Assembly: GCF_011764545.1 (NCBI RefSeq)
Contig: NZ_AP022870.1
Location: 186,001-250,000 of the forward strand
Source of the DNA: Phytohabitans flavus
GTDB lineage: Bacteria > Actinomycetota > Actinomycetes > Mycobacteriales > Micromonosporaceae
Length of the DNA stretch: 64,000 bases
Direction: 5' to 3'
Position numbers and translations under genes: made by a program. The first letter of the stretch is position 1. The number at the start of each line of letters is the position of its first letter. The notes under the pieces are model-generated. The model was given only the letters and a program-made list of their open reading frames with translations, was not told the origin of the DNA and searched no databases. Of the stretch, positions 28,120 through 36,444 are shown piece by piece.

Positions 28120-29586
28120 GTGAGGAGCCGCTCCGGATGGCTACCGGCGACACGGAGCATCCATACCCGCATCCTGCTGTCGTACGTCGGGCTGATCGTG
28201 CTCGCCAGCGGGCTGTCCACGATCGCCATCCGCGAGGTGCTGCTGATCCGGCTGGAGCACCGCGTGCAGGCGTCGGTGCAGCAGGAGTTCCTGGAGATGG
28301 ACCTGCTCGTCAGCCAGGGCAGCGACCCGCGTACGGGCGCCGCCTTCACCTCCGTGGAGCGCGCCTTCGACGTGTACTTCCAGCGCAACGTCCCCAACAA
28401 CGAGGAGGCGATGCTCGCCTTCTCCGACGGCAAGATCTACCGCAGTAGCATGACCCGCTTCCCGCTGGAGCGGCTGCCGCAGCCCGTGATGGAGCGGCTC
28501 GGCACCTCGGCGCGGACCAGGGCCGGTGGCGAGCTGGAGAGGTTCGACACCGCGCAGGGGGAGGCGTTCTACCGGATCATGCCGGTGACGATCGGCAACG
28601 ACCGGGGCGCGTTTGTGGTGACGTTCCTGCCGATCGAGGAGCGGGCGGAGATCGCCGACCTGCTCCTGTACAGCGTGGCCGCGATCCTCGGCGTGCTGCT
28701 GCTCGCCTCCGCGTGTGCCTGGCTGATGACAAGCCGGGTGCTCGGCCCGGTGCGCCAGCTCACCGACACCGCCCGGCTGATCTCCCAGTCCGACCTGACC
28801 CGCCGCATCCCCGTCACCGGGCGGGACGAGGCGGCCGTGATGGCCCGCACCTTCAACGCGATGCTCGACCGGCTGGAGGCGGTGTTCCGCCGCGAGCGGG
28901 AGTTCATCGTGGACGCCAGCCACGAGCTGCGCGGCCCGCTGACCATCTCGCTGGGCAACCTGGGACTGCTGGAGCACGCGGTGACCGACGAGGAGGATCG
29001 GCGCCGCACGATCGCGATCGTCTCGGACGAGCTGGAGCGGATGGGCCGCATCGTCGGCGACCTGCACCTGCTCGCCGACGTGGCGCACCCGCAGTTCCTC
29101 CAGCCGGAGTGGATCGACCTGGAGATATTCGTGGTCGAGCTGGTCGCGAAGCTCAGCGCGCTCGCGCCGCGGCCGTGGCAGCTCGACGAGGCGCCGCAGG
29201 GCAGGATCCTGGCCGACCGGCACCGGCTGACCGAGGCCGTGATCAACCTGGCGGACAACGCGGTACACAACACCGAGCCCACCGACACCGTCGCGCTGGG
29301 CGCCTCGCTCGACGGCGGAGACCTGCGCCTGTGGGTGCGGGACACCGGGCGGGGCATCCCGCTCGAGGAGCAGTCCCGGGTCTTCGACAGGTTCCGGCGC
29401 GGCGCGGGGGCGCAGTCCCGGTACCGGGGGACCGGGTTGGGGCTGTCCATCGTCCGGGCCATCGCGCAGGCGCACGGCGGCCGGGTCGAGCTGGTCAGCC
29501 GCCCCGGCGCGGGTGCGACGTTCACGCTGGTGATTCCCGATCTGCTCCGGAAGGGGTGGCCTGTTGGCCAGAATCTTGATCGCTGA
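28120..29586 (+). CDS. two-component sensor histidine kinase (first pair)
   Basis: 488 residues. Membrane helices at about 17-40 and 183-203 enclose a 140-residue extracellular sensor; a HAMP domain (204-256) leads to the HisKA helix with FIVDASHELRGPL (phospho-acceptor His268), then N box NLADNAVHN, G1 DTGRGIP and G2 RYRGTGLGLSIV. Note ELRGPL in place of the usual ELRTPL. GTG 28120 is the probable start. Overlaps the response regulator gene by 23 bases. The A-rich stretch 28000-28022 upstream may hold its promoter. Confidence 0.9.
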   Translation: MRSRSGWLPATRSIHTRILLSYVGLIVLASGLSTIAIREVLLIRLEHRVQASVQQEFLEMDLLVSQGSDPRTGAAFTSVERAFDVYFQRNVPNNEEAMLAFSDGKIYRSSMTRFPLERLPQPVMERLGTSARTRAGGELERFDTAQGEAFYRIMPVTIGNDRGAFVVTFLPIEERAEIADLLLYSVAAILGVLLLASACAWLMTSRVLGPVRQLTDTARLISQSDLTRRIPVTGRDEAAVMARTFNAMLDRLEAVFRREREFIVDASHELRGPLTISLGNLGLLEHAVTDEEDRRRTIAIVSDELERMGRIVGDLHLLADVAHPQFLQPEWIDLEIFVVELVAKLSALAPRPWQLDEAPQGRILADRHRLTEAVINLADNAVHNTEPTDTVALGASLDGGDLRLWVRDTGRGIPLEEQSRVFDRFRRGAGAQSRYRGTGLGLSIVRAIAQAHGGRVELVSRPGAGATFTLVIPDLLRKGWPVGQNLDR

Positions 29587-30223
29587 GGACGACGCCAAGA
29601 TCGCATCGTTCCTCCAGAAAGGACTCCAGGCGAACGGCTGGGCCACCGTGCACGTCGAGGACGGCGCCGAGGCCGAGCAGCTGGCCCTGGGCGGCGGCTT
29701 CGACCTGCTGATCCTGGACATCGGGCTGCCTAGTCGGGGCGGCTTCGAGGTGCTCCAGGGGCTGCGCGCGCGGGGGCACCGGCTGCCGGTACTCGTGCTC
29801 ACCGGCCGGGCCCAGGTGCACGACGTGGTCGCCTGCCTGGACGCCGGCGCGGACGACTACATGACCAAGCCGTTCCGCTTCGAGGAGCTGCTGGCCCGGA
29901 TCCGCGCCCGGCTGCGCGGGGTGGGCACGGAGGAGGAGCGGGTGCTCATCGCCGGCCCGGTGCGGCTCGACCTGTGGTCGCGCGAGGTGTCGGTACGGGG
30001 ACGCGCGGTCGCGCTGACCGGACGGGAGTTCGCCCTCCTGGAGACGCTGATCCGGCACGCCGACCGGGTGCTGAGCCGGGAGCAGCTGCTCTCCCAGGCG
30101 TGGGGGTACGACTTCGACCCGAGCACGAACCTCGTCAACGTGTACGTGAGCGCGCTGCGCAAGAAGCTCGGCGAGAACGTGATCGAGACGCTGCGCGGCT
30201 TCGGCTACCGGTTGCGTACATGA
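29564..30223 (+). CDS. OmpR/PhoB-type response regulator (first pair)
   Basis: 219 residues, TTG start inside the kinase gene. Receiver domain with acidic pocket EDD (8-10), phospho-acceptor Asp52 (LILDIGLP), conserved Thr (VLTGRA) and Lys (YMTKPF); C-terminal winged helix with LTGREFALLETLIRHADRVLSREQLL and VNVYVSALRKKLG. Such regulators bind tandem half-sites with 11-base period; two clear and one weaker site of this shape are found in this locus (30231, 32772, 19273), making it or the second regulator the likely binder. Confidence 0.9.
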   Translation: MARILIAEDDAKIASFLQKGLQANGWATVHVEDGAEAEQLALGGGFDLLILDIGLPSRGGFEVLQGLRARGHRLPVLVLTGRAQVHDVVACLDAGADDYMTKPFRFEELLARIRARLRGVGTEEERVLIAGPVRLDLWSREVSVRGRAVALTGREFALLETLIRHADRVLSREQLLSQAWGYDFDPSTNLVNVYVSALRKKLGENVIETLRGFGYRLRT

Positions 30224-30230
30224 GAGCCCT

Positions 30231-30258
30231 CTCATCCTTGCCTCATCGAGTGATTACG
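30231..30258 (+). promoter_or_regulatory. tandem 11-bp response-regulator site and promoter of acidic protein gene
   Basis: Direct repeat CTCATC at 30231-30236 and 30242-30247 (exact 11-base period), six bases, then TTACG at 30254-30258; the ATG follows 25 bases after TTACG begins. Same layout as 32772-32799. Confidence 0.6.
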
Positions 30259-30278
30259 CTCGTCGGACAGGCTCGGGC

Positions 30279-30698
30279 ATGAGCGCGCAGAAAGTGGCCA
30301 CGGGGATCGGGCTGGCGGCACTCGCCACGCTCCTGTCCGGCGTCGGCCTGCCGGCGCTGTTGCCACCCGCACCGGTACCGCCGATCGAGATCACCGTGCC
30401 GGCCGCCCACCAGCTCGAACAAGGGCAGAATGAGACGGCACCGCCGAGCGCGGGCACCGTACGCAGGCCCGCCACCGGAGACGACGATGACGATGCCGAC
30501 GACCGGCCCGCCCGGCCACCCGCAGCCGGAGGTGGCGCTGGACCCGACGATGACGATGCCCTTGACGACCGGGGAGTCGAGCGCGACGACGACGCCGCCG
30601 AGCGCGACGGTGCCGTGGAACGCGACGACGCTCCCGAACCCGACGATGCTCCCGAAGCCGACGACGACGCCGAGCCCGACGAACCGGACGACGACTGA
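30279..30698 (+). CDS. small secreted acidic protein of unknown function
   Basis: 139 residues. An N-terminal hydrophobic segment (about 7-29) resembles a signal peptide or anchor. The rest is low complexity: after residue 65 more than half the residues are Asp or Glu, in clusters of three to five Asp broken by Arg-Pro and Ala. Calcium or cationic peptide binding is possible from composition. It lies between the two two-component systems and its end overlaps the start region of the second kinase. A similar Ser/Asp-rich product is encoded at 34063. No family recognised. Confidence 0.6.
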   Translation: MSAQKVATGIGLAALATLLSGVGLPALLPPAPVPPIEITVPAAHQLEQGQNETAPPSAGTVRRPATGDDDDDADDRPARPPAAGGGAGPDDDDALDDRGVERDDDAAERDGAVERDDAPEPDDAPEADDDAEPDEPDDD

Positions 30699-32105
30699 GC
30701 GCAGCCGCTGGCGACCGTCGCTGGGCCTGCGGCTGCGGCTGCTGGGGTGGGCGCTCGTGCTGCTCTGCATCGCCAGCCTCGCGTCCGTCGTGGTGATCCG
30801 GCAGGTCCTGCTCAACCAGCTGGAAAACCGGATCACGGCGGACATGCGGCAGGAGGTGACCGAGTTCCGCCGCCTTGTCGACGGGCGGAACCCGACCAAC
30901 GGGCAGCCGTTCGGCACCGACCTGCGGGCGATCGCGGACACGTACCTGCTGCGCAACGAGCCGCAGCCGGGCGAGGCGGTGCTGGTCTTCGTCGACGGGA
31001 CGTTCTACCGCTCCACCGAAAACCCGCCGTACGACCTCGTCGCCGACGCCGGGCTCGTAGACCGCTGGACCGGCCTGCGGGAGAGCACGTACGGGGAGGT
31101 CGACGGCGGGGCGGCCGGCGACGGGCGGTGGCTGGCCGTGCCTGTGGTGATCGACGGTTCGGTACGCGGGCACGTGGTGGTCGCCGAGTTCGGCGCCGAG
31201 CGGCGCGCCGACCTCAACCGCGCGGTGCAGATCATGGCGCTCGCCTGCCTGCTCGTACTCGTGGTGGTGGCCGCCGGCGGCTACCTCGCGATGGGCCGGG
31301 CGCTGCGGCCGCTGCGCCAGGTCACCGAGACCGCCCGGGTCATCGAGGAGACCGACCTGTCCCGGCGGATCGAGGTGACCGCCACCGACGAGGTCGCCGA
31401 CCTGGCCCGGACGTTCAACGCGATGCTCGGCCGGCTGGACAGCGCGTTCGCCGCGCAGAAGGCGTTCGTCGCCGACGCCGGGCACGAGCTGCGTACCCCG
31501 ATCACGATCGTCCGCGGCCACCTGGAGCTGATGGGCGACGACCCGGCCGAGCGGGCCGAGACCGTCGCGCTGGTCACCGACGAGCTCGACCGGATGAACC
31601 GGATGGTCGACGACCTGCTCATGCTGGCCCGGGCCGAGCAGCCGGACTTCCTCCAGCTCGACCGGGTGGACATGGCGCTGATGATGCACGAGGTGTACGC
31701 CAAGGCGGTGGCCCTCGGCGACCGCGACTGGCGGCTCGGCGAGGTGGCCGAGGTGACGATCTTCGCCGACCGGCAGCGGCTCACCCAGGCGCTCATGCAG
31801 CTGGCCCAGAACGCTGTCCAGTTCACCGGCGCGGACGACCGGATCGAGCTGTCCGCGAGCGCCGAGCACGGGCGGGTGCTGCTCGCCGTACGGGACACCG
31901 GGCCGGGGATCGAGCCCGAGGACCGGGAGCGGATCTTCGCCCGCTTCGCCCGTGGGCGGGACGGCCGGGCCCGTACCGAGGGACCGGTCTCGGCCTGGCG
32001 ATCGTCGCGGCCATCGCCCAGGCCCACCGGGGCGCGGTCGCGGTGGACAGCGTGCCGGGCGCGGGTGCGACGTTCACGCTCGTACTGCCGGCGCCAGCAC
32101 GATGA
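30646..32105 (+). CDS. two-component sensor histidine kinase (second pair; frame broken once)
   Basis: About 487 residues after repair, paralogous to the first kinase. Thr/Pro-rich cytoplasmic lead, membrane helices LGWALVLLCIASLASVVVI and MALACLLVLVVVAAGGYL around a roughly 140-residue sensor, HAMP, HisKA with FVADAGHELRTPI, N box LAQNAVQ, G1 DTGPGIEP. The frame breaks near 31966-31973: restoring a G after GCCC gives RYRGTGLGLAIV, the missing G2 box. Start is uncertain; ATG 30646 follows the last in-frame Met clusters, overlapping the acidic protein gene by 53 bases, and upstream Met codons exist (30487). Stop overlaps the regulator start (ATGA). Confidence 0.82.
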
Positions 32106-32764
32106 ACCGCATCCTCATCGCCGAGGACGAGCCGCGGATCGCCTCGTTCCTGACCAAGGGGCTGCGCGCCGCGGGGTACGTCACCACGGTCGTCGAGACC
32201 GGTGTGGACGCGGCCGCCTACGCGCGCAGCGCCGACTTCGACGCGCTCATCCTCGACCTCGGGCTGCCCGGCCAGGACGGACTCTCGGTGCTAGCCCAGA
32301 TCCGGGCCCGGGGCGAGCGCCTCCCGGTGATCGTGCTGACCGCGCGGGACGCCGTGCCGGACCGGGTCACCGGGCTGGACCAGGGCGCCGACGACTACAT
32401 GACCAAGCCGTTCAGCTTCGAGGAGCTGCTCGCCCGGCTCCGGGCCCGGCTGCGCGACCGCGGCCGGGACACCCCGACCACGCTGCGCGCCGGGGCGGTG
32501 GTGATGGACCTGGTACGCCGTACCGTCACCGCCGACGGGCAGCCGGTCGAGCTGACCGCCCGCGAGTTTCTGCTCGCCGAGACGCTGATGCGCCACCCCG
32601 GCCAGGTGCTCAGCCGCGAGCAGTTGCTCGACCGGGTGTGGGGGCTCGCGCACGACCCCAGCTCCAACGTCGTGGACGTCTACATTGGATACCTGCGCCG
32701 CAAGCTCGGCCAGGAGCTCATCCACACCGTGCGGGGCGTGGGATACCGGCTGCGCGAGCCCTAA
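32102..32764 (+). CDS. OmpR/PhoB-type response regulator (second pair)
   Basis: 220 residues, close paralogue of the first regulator. Receiver: ILIAEDE, Asp52 in LILDLGLP, VLTARD, YMTKPF; DNA-binding winged helix with LTAREFLLAETLMRHPGQVLSREQLL and VVDVYIGYLRRKLG. ATG overlaps the kinase stop. Eight bases after its own stop begins a tandem CTCACC site that probably drives the next operon. Confidence 0.9.
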   Translation: MNRILIAEDEPRIASFLTKGLRAAGYVTTVVETGVDAAAYARSADFDALILDLGLPGQDGLSVLAQIRARGERLPVIVLTARDAVPDRVTGLDQGADDYMTKPFSFEELLARLRARLRDRGRDTPTTLRAGAVVMDLVRRTVTADGQPVELTAREFLLAETLMRHPGQVLSREQLLDRVWGLAHDPSSNVVDVYIGYLRRKLGQELIHTVRGVGYRLREP

Positions 32765-32771
32765 GAGGACT

Positions 32772-32799
32772 CTCACCCACGGCTCACCGTCCACTTACG
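32772..32799 (+). promoter_or_regulatory. tandem 11-bp response-regulator site and promoter of APH-like operon
   Basis: Direct repeat CTCACC at 32772-32777 and 32783-32788, six bases, TTACG at 32795-32799; start codon 26 bases after TTACG begins. Matches 30231-30258 in motif, period and distances. Confidence 0.6.
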
Positions 32800-32820
32800 A
32801 CGGTGCTGGAGGGTGTGCTC

Positions 32821-34059
32821 ATGTCGCACCTGCTCACCGGCCCGGACGCCGGCGACCTGCTCGGTGTTGCCGTACGCCCCGGCCGCCTGCTCGCCTGGCG
32901 GGCCCGCCAGGTGGACCAGCAGCCCGGCCGGGGTTGCACCGCCGCGTACGACGTGCGCGTGCGCTGGCCGGACGGGCGGGACACGGACGAGCGGTTGGCC
33001 GCCTGCACCGGGCGCATCCCGGCCGGCGCGGCGGTGCTCGACGACGGGCAGGAGCGGGTCGGCGTGTGGCGGTACCCGCACGACCCGGACCTGCCCGCGC
33101 TCGCCACGGCCGCGGACGAGACCGCCGTCGCGGCGCTGCTCGACGGGTTCGACCTCGGCGGCGGGCCGGTGCGGCTGGCGCTGCGCGCGTACCGGCCACG
33201 CCGCCGGGCGATCATCGAGGCGGTGGGGGAGCGGGGTCGGCTCTTCCTCAAGGTGGTGCGCCCCGACCGCGTACGGCGGCTGCACGAGCGGCATCGGATG
33301 CTTGTCGGTGCCGGCGTGCCCGCCGCGCCAAGCCTCGGCCACACGCCCGACGGGCTGCTGGTGCTCCAGGCGCTTCCCGGCCGCACCCTGCGGGAGGCAC
33401 TGCGGTACGGGTTTCCGGTGCTGCCACCGGCGTCCGCCGTACTCGCGCTGCTGGATCAGCTGCCCGCGGAGCTGGCCCGTGGCCGGCGGCGGCGCAGCTG
33501 GGCGGAGAAGGCGCCGCACTACGCGGCCGTGGTGGGCGCGGCACTGCCTTCGTCGGCCGAGCAGGCGGCGGCGATCGCCTCGGCGATCCGCGCGGAGGGC
33601 GGGCGCGGCGAGATAGTACCGGTGCACGGCGACCTCTACGAGGCCCAGCTGCTCGTCGCCGGCGAACGGGTCACCGGGCTGCTCGACATCGACACCGCCG
33701 GGCCGGGGGAGCGCCTCGACGACCTCGCCTGCGTGCTCGGCCACCTGTACGTGCTCGCCGACCTCTACCCGCCACGGGCCACAGCCATCAACCGGCTCGG
33801 TGCCCGGTACCTCGGCGCGTTCGAGCGGGTGGTGGACCCGGCGGACCTGCGCTACCGGGTCGCCGCGGTGGTGCTGTCGCTGGCGACCGGCCCGCATCGC
33901 GTACAGGAGCCGGACTGGCCGACCGCCACCCGCCGCCGCCTCGCCCTCGCCGAGCGCTGGCTGGCCAGCGCACGGTCCATGAAGGACTCCTCATCGTGGC
34001 ACCATCCCCGTCTCACCGCGCGGGCAGAGGCTGGAAGCAACACCCAGAAGGAGGAGTGA
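32821..34059 (+). CDS. aminoglycoside phosphotransferase-like (APH) kinase
   Basis: 412 residues. Protein-kinase-like APH fold in the C-terminal two thirds: a Lys in FLKVVRP, catalytic loop VHGDLYEAQLLV (HGD Asp as base), and metal-binding DIDTAGPGERLDDLA. The N-terminal 120 residues are unrelated to APH and contain a small beta-rich region. Such proteins phosphorylate antibiotics, sugars or other small hydroxyl compounds. GGAGG sits eight bases before ATG 32821. It is co-transcribed with the Ser/Asp-rich secreted protein three bases downstream and placed under the two-component-type promoter, which favours a cell-surface metabolite over drug resistance. Confidence 0.78.
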   Translation: MSHLLTGPDAGDLLGVAVRPGRLLAWRARQVDQQPGRGCTAAYDVRVRWPDGRDTDERLAACTGRIPAGAAVLDDGQERVGVWRYPHDPDLPALATAADETAVAALLDGFDLGGGPVRLALRAYRPRRRAIIEAVGERGRLFLKVVRPDRVRRLHERHRMLVGAGVPAAPSLGHTPDGLLVLQALPGRTLREALRYGFPVLPPASAVLALLDQLPAELARGRRRRSWAEKAPHYAAVVGAALPSSAEQAAAIASAIRAEGGRGEIVPVHGDLYEAQLLVAGERVTGLLDIDTAGPGERLDDLACVLGHLYVLADLYPPRATAINRLGARYLGAFERVVDPADLRYRVAAVVLSLATGPHRVQEPDWPTATRRRLALAERWLASARSMKDSSSWHHPRLTARAEAGSNTQKEE

Positions 34060-34062
34060 CAG

Positions 34063-34551
34063 ATGCGCGTATCACGACCCTGGCGGATCGCAGTCGCCGG
34101 AGCCGGCGTCGCCGCCGTCCTGGCCGGCGTCGCGGGCGCGGCCGCCGCCAGCGGCGGCATCCAGCTCAACGACCGGATCCAGCCGATCGAGCTGGACAGC
34201 CAGCAGCTGGACGGGGGTACGGCCGGCGCGGCCGACGCGGAGGACTCGGCGGAGTCGCTCGACAGCGCGGGCGAGTCACCGTTCGACTCGGCCGGCTCGG
34301 CGTCCGACAGCCCGGGAGATCCGAAGTGGACGGACCCGTCGCCGGAGTCCGCCGACAGCGGCGCCGAGTCCGCCAACGACTCGCCGGCCGCCGTGCGCAA
34401 GCCGGCGAAGGCCAAGCCCGCCGCCGACTCCGCCGACTCGCCGGTGGCCCGCCGTGGCGGTGGCGACGACTCCGGAGACTCGCCCGCACCCCGGCGGTAC
34501 CACGGCGACGACTCCGCCGACTCGGGCGGCTCGGCCGACTCCGGCGACTGA
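34063..34551 (+). CDS. secreted Ser/Asp-rich protein of unknown function
   Basis: 162 residues. Signal peptide about 1-30 (basic start, Ala/Gly/Val core), then GIQLNDRIQPIELDSQQLDGG and a long tail built of DSA/DSG/DSP units with few basic stretches (KPAKAKP, APRRY). Composition suggests an extended, calcium-binding or glycosylated surface peptide. GGAGGAG lies nine bases before the ATG, right over the preceding stop. Together with the acidic protein at 30279 it brackets the second two-component system. Family not recognised. Confidence 0.62.
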   Translation: MRVSRPWRIAVAGAGVAAVLAGVAGAAAASGGIQLNDRIQPIELDSQQLDGGTAGAADAEDSAESLDSAGESPFDSAGSASDSPGDPKWTDPSPESADSGAESANDSPAAVRKPAKAKPAADSADSPVARRGGGDDSGDSPAPRRYHGDDSADSGGSADSGD

Positions 34552-34598
34552 CGGGTACGGCGCCGGGCTTCTGAAGCTTCGGCTCATATACAGCTTTG

Positions 34599-34610
34599 CC
34601 TTATATAAGG
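34599..34610. promoter_or_regulatory. candidate ArsR operator, copy 1
   Basis: Perfect 12-base palindrome CCTTATATAAGG, 19 bases before the ArsR GTG start, in otherwise GC-rich DNA. A second copy of its ten-base core is at 34977. It overlaps the likely core promoter (GGCTATATTG follows). Confidence 0.6.
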
Positions 34611-34628
34611 TCCGGCTATATTGAACCC

Positions 34629-34970
34629 GTGCACGCGTTCGACGTTCTGGGTGACCCGGTGCGGCGCCGCATCCTGGAGCTGCTCGCCGACGGCGAGCAG
34701 ACCTCCGGGGCGGTCACCGAGGTCATCCAGGCCGAGTTCGGGATCTCCCAGCCCGCTGTCTCGCAGCACCTGCGCGTGTTGCGGGACAGCGGGTTCGCGT
34801 CGGTCCGGCCCGAGGGCACCCGCCGGCTGTACGCGGTCGAGCCCGGGCCGCTGCGCGAGGTGGACGAGTGGCTGGAGCGGTTCCGCGGGTTCTGGAGCCA
34901 GCGGCTCGACGCGCTGGCGACCGAGCTGGCGCGGGGCAAGCGGGCCCGCCGCTCCGCCGGAGAAACTTAG
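34629..34970 (+). CDS. ArsR-family transcriptional repressor
   Basis: 113 residues from GTG 34629. Winged helix: VLGDPVRRRILELLADGEQTSGAV, recognition helix QPAVSQHLRVLRDSGF, wing VRPEGTRRLYAVEPGPL. No Cys metal-binding pair, so it is of the non-metal type that controls SRPBCC (AHSA1) genes. The CTTATATAAG palindromes on both sides of the gene are probable operators, so it should repress both itself and the SRPBCC gene. Confidence 0.86.
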   Translation: MHAFDVLGDPVRRRILELLADGEQTSGAVTEVIQAEFGISQPAVSQHLRVLRDSGFASVRPEGTRRLYAVEPGPLREVDEWLERFRGFWSQRLDALATELARGKRARRSAGET

Positions 34971-34976
34971 AGGGTG

Positions 34977-34986
34977 CTTATATAAG
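34977..34986. promoter_or_regulatory. candidate ArsR operator, copy 2
   Basis: Ten-base palindrome CTTATATAAG between the ArsR and SRPBCC genes, same core as the copy at 34599-34610, six bases after the ArsR stop. Confidence 0.55.
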
Positions 34987-35059
34987 TCGTGGGTTTGATA
35001 TGGTGACTCCGCTCCGGCCCCGCCGGGGCATCCATCCGCCAGGAAAGGATCCAGGAGTC

Positions 35060-35625
35060 ATGACCGACACCGCAGGTTGGCTGAAGACCGTGCACCGCGA
35101 GGTGAGCGCCGAGGACACCGACGCGGGTCGCTCCCGCACCGTGCTGCTGCGCCGGTCCTTCGCCGCGCCCGTCGAGGACGTCTGGGACGCGATCACCGAC
35201 CCGACCCGGCTCGAGCGGTGGTTCTACCCGATCAGTGGGGACCTTCGCGTCGGCGGCAAGTACCAGCTGGAGGGCAACGCCGGCGGCGAGATCCGGCGCT
35301 GCGAGCAGCCGAGCCTGCTGGTCGTGACCTGGGAGTTCGGCGGCGGGTCGACGGACCTCGAGGTGCGGCTGTCGGCCGAGGGGGACGACGCCACCGAGGT
35401 GCGGCTGACGCACTCCGCCGTGCTGCCCTTCGACGACGAGACCTGGGCCGCGGGCTGGGCCAGTTCGCGCCCGGCTGGGACCACGCCCTCAGCCGCCTGG
35501 ACAGCTACCTGCGCGGCGAGCTGGCGGAGGACGACTCGCCCAGCGACCTGTCCCCGGAGGCCCAGCGGCTGTGGGAGCTGGCCGGCAAGGAGTGGGACGA
35601 GGTGGTCAAGGCCTGGCGCGGCTGA
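35060..35625 (+). CDS. SRPBCC/AHSA1-domain protein (frame broken once)
   Basis: About 189 residues after repair. START-like helix-grip fold: LRRSFAAPVEDVWDAITDPTRLERWFYPISGD at the front, then GGEIRRCEQPSLLVVTWEF and the long C-terminal helix FAPGWDHALSRLDSYLRGEL. Binds a hydrophobic ligand or co-chaperone-type target; common partner of ArsR repressors. The frame breaks in the GGG at 35457-35459; one extra G gives GWGQFAPGWDHAL. AGGAG precedes ATG 35060 by three bases. Confidence 0.84.
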
Positions 35626-35637
35626 CGCCGATCCAGA

Positions 35638-35678
35638 TCCGAGGGTGGGCAGCGCCGACCGCGCCGCGCACCCTCGGA
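35638..35678. terminator. hairpin between convergent SRPBCC and VOC genes
   Basis: Ten-base perfect inverted repeat (35638-35647 with 35669-35678) with a 21-base loop that can itself pair; serves both converging genes. Confidence 0.6.
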
Positions 35679-35695
35679 CCGCACAGCGGCGGCGA

Positions 35696-36100
35696 CTATG
35701 CCTCCTGCGCCGCGATCTGGAGGAGGTTGCCGCACGTGTCGTCGAAGACCGCGGTCGTCATGGGGCCCATCGTCAGCGGCTCCTGGGTGAAGGTCACGCC
35801 GAGGGCCCGCAGCCGCTCGAACTCGGCCCGCACGTCCTTCACACCGAAGACGGTGAACGGGATCCCGTCCGCCACCAGGGCCTGCTTGAAGCTTGCCGCC
35901 GCCGGGTGCTCGTCGGGCTCGAGGACCAGCTCCACGCCGCCCGGCTCCTCGGGAGAGACCACGGTCAGCCACCGGTGCTCTCCCGCCGGGAAGTCGGTCT
36001 TCTTCACGAAGCCAAGCACGCCGGTGTAGAACGCCAGCGCCTTCTCCTGGTCGTCGACAAAGATGCTCATGTGTCCGATGCGCACGGCCCGATGCCCCAT
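35696..36100 (-). CDS. VOC (glyoxalase/bleomycin resistance) family protein
   Basis: 134 residues. Module 1 opens with IGHMSIFVDDQEKALAFYTGVLGF; module 2 has FGVKDVRAEFERLRALGV and ends DTCGNLLQIAAQ. Metal ligands would be His10, Glu in VELVLEP and the terminal Gln/Glu region. Function not predictable. Start uncertain: ATG 36100 overlaps the ArsR gene by 34 bases; GTG 36085 or ATG 36070 (ATGA with the ArsR stop) are possible, but the last would cut the first strand. Operon with the ArsR gene upstream, so probably its target. Confidence 0.8.
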   Translation of the reverse strand: MGHRAVRIGHMSIFVDDQEKALAFYTGVLGFVKKTDFPAGEHRWLTVVSPEEPGGVELVLEPDEHPAAASFKQALVADGIPFTVFGVKDVRAEFERLRALGVTFTQEPLTMGPMTTAVFDDTCGNLLQIAAQEA

Positions 36101-36351
36101 CTCTCGTAGATCTGCTGGAGAGGGGACGTGTCAAGGTCGATGAAGATGTATCTGCCCTCCCGCCGGATCACTACCAGCCCAGCGTCCTCCAGCACCGCGA
36201 GATGCTGCGAGATGGCCTGACGCGACGAGGTGAACCCCTTGCCCAGCAGGCGGGTGCACAGCTCGAACAGCGTCTGGCCAGCGCGATCCCGCAGCTCGTC
36301 GAGGATGGCACGCCGGGTGGGGTCCGCGAGTGCCTTGTACACGTCGCCCAC
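36067..36351 (-). CDS. ArsR-family transcriptional regulator
   Basis: 94 residues from GTG 36351: DVYKALADPTRRAILDELRD, helix-turn-helix SSRQAISQHLAVLEDAGLV, wing VIRREGRYIFIDLDTSPL. An in-frame TTG at 36369 would start within the arm of an ATGCAAG/CTTGCAT inverted repeat, so I prefer the shorter form, with the repeat as operator 13 bases upstream. No Cys-based metal site. Co-transcribed with the VOC gene. Confidence 0.82.
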   Translation of the reverse strand: MGDVYKALADPTRRAILDELRDRAGQTLFELCTRLLGKGFTSSRQAISQHLAVLEDAGLVVIRREGRYIFIDLDTSPLQQIYERWGIGPCASDT

Positions 36352-36363
36352 TGCCGGAACGAT

Positions 36364-36383
36364 ATGCAAGCTGCTACTTGCAT
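36364..36383. promoter_or_regulatory. candidate ArsR operator upstream of ArsR-VOC operon
   Basis: Perfect inverted repeat ATGCAAG-N6-CTTGCAT (36364-36370 and 36377-36383) just upstream of the chosen ArsR start. Confidence 0.55.
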
Positions 36384-36444
36384 GTCAAGGCAGCTGGCCC
36401 AGCACACTGCTGTAACGGGGAACAACCATGTGCGTCTTGCAATG

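Noticed and set aside
32821..34059. Aminoglycoside resistance gene
   Set aside because: Only the general APH fold is seen, with an extra N-terminal region and location in a two-component operon; drug resistance is not supported.
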